Shown here piece by piece: positions 61,210 to 64,000 of a stretch of DNA of 64,000 bases (position 1 is its first letter; each line of letters begins with the position of its first letter). Position numbers and translations under genes: made by a program. Origin of the DNA: Mycobacterium ahvazicum (lineage in GTDB: Bacteria; Actinomycetota; Actinomycetes; Mycobacteriales; Mycobacteriaceae); the NCBI RefSeq assembly GCF_900176255.2, contig NZ_FXEG02000002.1:1550001-1614000 (forward strand), written 5' to 3'. The notes beneath the pieces were generated by a model. The model was given only the letters and a program-made list of their open reading frames with translations, was not told the origin of the DNA and searched no databases.

Positions 61210-62046
61210 GTGGCGCAGACCCCGACATCGCAGAGCACGCCCCGGCCCCCGGACGGGGATTGGCTGGGCACCCCGTATCTGTCGTTCGAGCGCCAGGGAC
61301 CGATCGCGGTGTGCACGATCGATCGTCCCGAGGCGCGTAACGCGTTGACGCCCGCGATGTACTTCGGAATCCGTTACGCCGTAGGCCTTGTCAACTCGGA
61401 CCCGGGGCTGGCCGGCTTGCTGATCACCGGCACCGGGGACGTGTTCGCGCCCGGCGGTGACATGACCGGGGGCGGCGGCGTCGACGATTGGATCACCTTC
61501 GGCGCCGCGCTGGGCATGGACGTCACGCCGTTCGACGCGGTGCGGACCTCCGCCAAGCCGATCGTCTCCGCCGTCAACGGGCTATGCCAGGGCGGCGGCA
61601 TGCAGATCGCGCTGTGCAGCGACCTGTCCGTGGTGAGCGAGCGGGCGACCTTCCGGGTGCCCGAGCTGTTCCGTGGCTACGCCGACACCTACTACAGCCA
61701 GATGCTGCTGCGTCTGGTCGGGCCGGTCCGCACCCGCGACCTGATGTTCACCGGACGGGTGCTCACCGCCGGGGAAGCGCTCGACTGGGGCCTGGTCACC
61801 CGGGTGGTGCCGCATGACGATCTGCTGGCCACCGCCCGCGACCTGCTCGCCCAAAGCTGCCGGACCGCGCCGCGCGCCCGCAACGTGATCAAGTCCAGCA
61901 TCGACAGCTACCTGGGCCTCTACGACCGCATCGGCATGACCAGCAGCCTGATGGATGCCGAGGCGCGGGAAGGGGTGCGCGCATTCATGCAGCGGCGCTC
62001 GCCGGACTGGGTGCATCCGGAGTTGCGGACGCAGGGCCGCCTCTGA
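61210..62046 (+). CDS. Enoyl-CoA hydratase/isomerase family protein
   Basis: Crotonase-fold enzyme of 278 residues, possibly acting in fatty acid or steroid breakdown. The oxyanion-hole segments are GTGDVFAPGGDMTGGGG and SAVNGLCQGGGMQIALCSD; the position of the first catalytic glutamate is replaced, with LFRGYADTYYSQMLLRLVG in the second. The GTG at 61210 has GGAGGAG just upstream. It is convergent with the MBL-fold gene. Confidence 0.88.
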   Translation: MAQTPTSQSTPRPPDGDWLGTPYLSFERQGPIAVCTIDRPEARNALTPAMYFGIRYAVGLVNSDPGLAGLLITGTGDVFAPGGDMTGGGGVDDWITFGAALGMDVTPFDAVRTSAKPIVSAVNGLCQGGGMQIALCSDLSVVSERATFRVPELFRGYADTYYSQMLLRLVGPVRTRDLMFTGRVLTAGEALDWGLVTRVVPHDDLLATARDLLAQSCRTAPRARNVIKSSIDSYLGLYDRIGMTSSLMDAEAREGVRAFMQRRSPDWVHPELRTQGRL

Positions 62047-62059
62047 GGCGGCCGCACCG

Positions 62060-62860
62060 CTACTTCAGGTCGATCCACTCGCCGTGCGGAGCCGTGTGCA
62101 GCACCCGCTTGATGCCCGCCTGGTCGAATGCCGCGGCAAGTTCGCTCGGCCCCTCGCTGAAGTGGGCCCAGCCGTCGACGTGGGCCGGGATCACCACCTT
62201 GACCCCGAGCACCTCGGCGGCCGCGGCCGCACGCGCGGAGGTCAGGGTCAGCGGGCGCCCGCGCTCTTTGGCCGGCACGGTCGCGGCGCCGGCGAACAGC
62301 ACCGCGACGTCGATCTCGCCGATCCGATCGGCCACCTCGGCGACCACGCTCATCGAGGCGTTGTCGCCGCTGAGATAGATGGTGGGCAGCCCGGGCCCGT
62401 ACAACACGAAACCCGTCACCTCGCAGTTGACGTTGCCCTCCATGTCGCGCATCCCGTCGGCCGGACCGTGCACGGCCGGAACGGCTTGTGCCGCAACACG
62501 TCCGGGCCCACCCGGCAAGTAATACGACTGCCAGGGCTTCAACCCGACCGCCGGCGGCCCGAAGCGCCCGGCCGCCCCGGGATTGGTGACGATCAGCGGC
62601 GCGGCCTCTGCCATCCGGCGGCCCGCGTCGTCCAGATTGTCGGGGTGCTGGTCGTGGCTGATCAGCACCACGTCGACCTGCCCGAGGTCGTCGGCGCTCA
62701 CGGCCGGACCGGTGAGCTTGTTCAGATAGTCATGAGGACCCGGCGGGTCGAAGGTCGGGTCCATCACGATCCGGCGGCCCGCGATATCGATCACCGTCGT
62801 GGGTCCACCCAGCACCGCGATCGCGCCGTCCCGTCGCTTCGCGTCGACTATCTCGCCCAT
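62060..62860 (-). CDS. MBL-fold metallohydrolase (UlaG-like)
   Basis: A 266-residue protein with a metallo-beta-lactamase fold of the UlaG/L-ascorbate-6-phosphate lactonase type. GGPTTVIDIAGRRIVMDPTFD opens it; VLISHDQHPDNLDDAG holds the metal-binding HxxHxD signature; LYGPGLPTIYLSGDNASM and VVIPAHVDGWAHF supply later ligands. Substrate unknown. The ATG at 62860 gives the family N-terminus. Confidence 0.88.
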   Translation of the reverse strand: MGEIVDAKRRDGAIAVLGGPTTVIDIAGRRIVMDPTFDPPGPHDYLNKLTGPAVSADDLGQVDVVLISHDQHPDNLDDAGRRMAEAAPLIVTNPGAAGRFGPPAVGLKPWQSYYLPGGPGRVAAQAVPAVHGPADGMRDMEGNVNCEVTGFVLYGPGLPTIYLSGDNASMSVVAEVADRIGEIDVAVLFAGAATVPAKERGRPLTLTSARAAAAAEVLGVKVVIPAHVDGWAHFSEGPSELAAAFDQAGIKRVLHTAPHGEWIDLK

Positions 62861-62910
62861 GTCGCCCCTGATTGCATTCGCGGAGAATCGATATCGGGTC
62901 GAAGAGCAGG

Positions 62911-63312
62911 CTATAACATCGCCGGACGGCGGACGGCGGTGACTTCGACTTCGACCCGGATATCGGGCCAGACCAGCGCCGGGACCACCGCGAGCATGAA
63001 CACGGGTTCGTGTCGGATCACCGACGAGCGCACCGCCGCGTAGGCCGGAATGTCCGCCGCGTCGGTCAGCCACTGCCGCACGCTGACGATGTCGGACAAT
63101 CTCGCCCCGGCCCGGCTCAGCGCTTCCTCGACGTTGCGCCATGCCTGGGTGGCTTCCTCGGTGAAGTCCTTGGGCAGCGTTCCGTCCGGACGCAGTCCGG
63201 GCGTGCCGGAGGTGTAGATGACCTCAGAGCCCGCGGGCACGCGTACCGCGTCGGCGTACCTGCCGATATGAGCGGCGACGCCGGTGTTGACGGATTCGAA
63301 CGGCCTGCTCAT
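62911..63312 (-). CDS. RidA-family protein, second copy
   Basis: A 133-residue YjgF/RidA-fold protein: YTSGTPGLRPDGTLPKDFTEEATQAWRNVEEAL, then DIVSVRQWLTDAADIPAYAAVR and VEVEVTAV. The arginine usually found in the RidA active site (position near VRQWLTD) is in the right place, but the carboxylate-binding residues cannot be confirmed. It may be in an operon with the MBL-fold hydrolase, 50 bases away. Confidence 0.85.
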   Translation of the reverse strand: MSRPFESVNTGVAAHIGRYADAVRVPAGSEVIYTSGTPGLRPDGTLPKDFTEEATQAWRNVEEALSRAGARLSDIVSVRQWLTDAADIPAYAAVRSSVIRHEPVFMLAVVPALVWPDIRVEVEVTAVRRPAML

Positions 63313-63345
63313 ATCGCCCTTTCGTTGTGGATCGTGCAGCCGGCG

Positions 63346-64000
<655 letters not shown>

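Overview
The window is a high-GC mycobacterial chromosome segment. From position 1 to about 39.1 kb the gene order reads as the M. tuberculosis block from ideR (Rv2711) back to Rv2668, in inverted orientation: ideR, sigB, DUF3099, DUF3039, yihY-like, sigA, ppgK, suhB, cei, DUF4193, dut, DUF3710, ceoB/ceoC, an APC permease, an RNA methyltransferase, dxs, an RNase D-like gene, DUF3000, echA15-like, hemE-hemY-hemQ, msrB, aftC, a ribD-like reductase, zapE-like and others. These assignments rest on recalled family sequences and synteny, not on a search. The best fit is a slowly growing non-tuberculous Mycobacterium; the species cannot be named from the window.

The conserved half is housekeeping: two sigma factors, iron regulation, polyphosphate glucokinase, dUTPase, the first MEP-pathway enzyme, coproporphyrin-dependent heme synthesis, paired Trk-type K+ regulatory subunits, and an arabinosyltransferase for arabinogalactan/LAM. 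It has been interrupted in several places. A monovalent cation/proton antiporter (19.1-20.6 kb) precedes dxs. A type VII secretion (ESX-1) substrate module with espL-, espD-, espC- and espA-like genes lies at 22.7-25.3 kb, between dxs and the RNase D gene. MIRU-like elements lie at 11.3 and 27.4 kb, and a four-copy 58-bp tandem repeat lies at 35.9-36.2 kb.

From about 39 kb the window is accessory. It holds three DUF732 secreted proteins, a CtaG-like membrane protein and a lipoprotein. A cmtR-type metal sensor is coupled to a CDF efflux pump, with a palindromic operator over the predicted -10. A surface-glycan cluster follows (GT1, GAP/Sap-family protein, GT4, polysaccharide deacetylase). Next come a PknD-like kinase with a six-bladed NHL propeller and unusual HGD/DLG motifs, GtrA, a glyoxalase-fold protein and PhoU. 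An AT-rich, nearly gene-free stretch (52.3-53.5 kb) holds a 57-residue cysteine-rich exported peptide. A WXG-like protein, a WXG-domain/alpha-beta-hydrolase fusion and a lipoprotein form a predicted secreted-effector module at 53.5-56.1 kb.

At 57.9-58.4 kb there are four tRNA genes: Val-GAC, Cys and Gly on the minus strand and Val-CAC on the plus strand. Next to them is an espB paralogue (58.4-59.8 kb). Two near-identical 18-bp palindromes lie upstream of it, followed by a TetR regulator. The window ends with lipid and xenobiotic-type enzymes: an enoyl-CoA hydratase, an MBL-fold hydrolase, a RidA protein and the C-terminal part of an acyl-CoA ligase. No ESX core machinery (EccA-E, MycP, EspG) is present, so the Esp-like and WXG-like products would have to use a secretion system encoded elsewhere.
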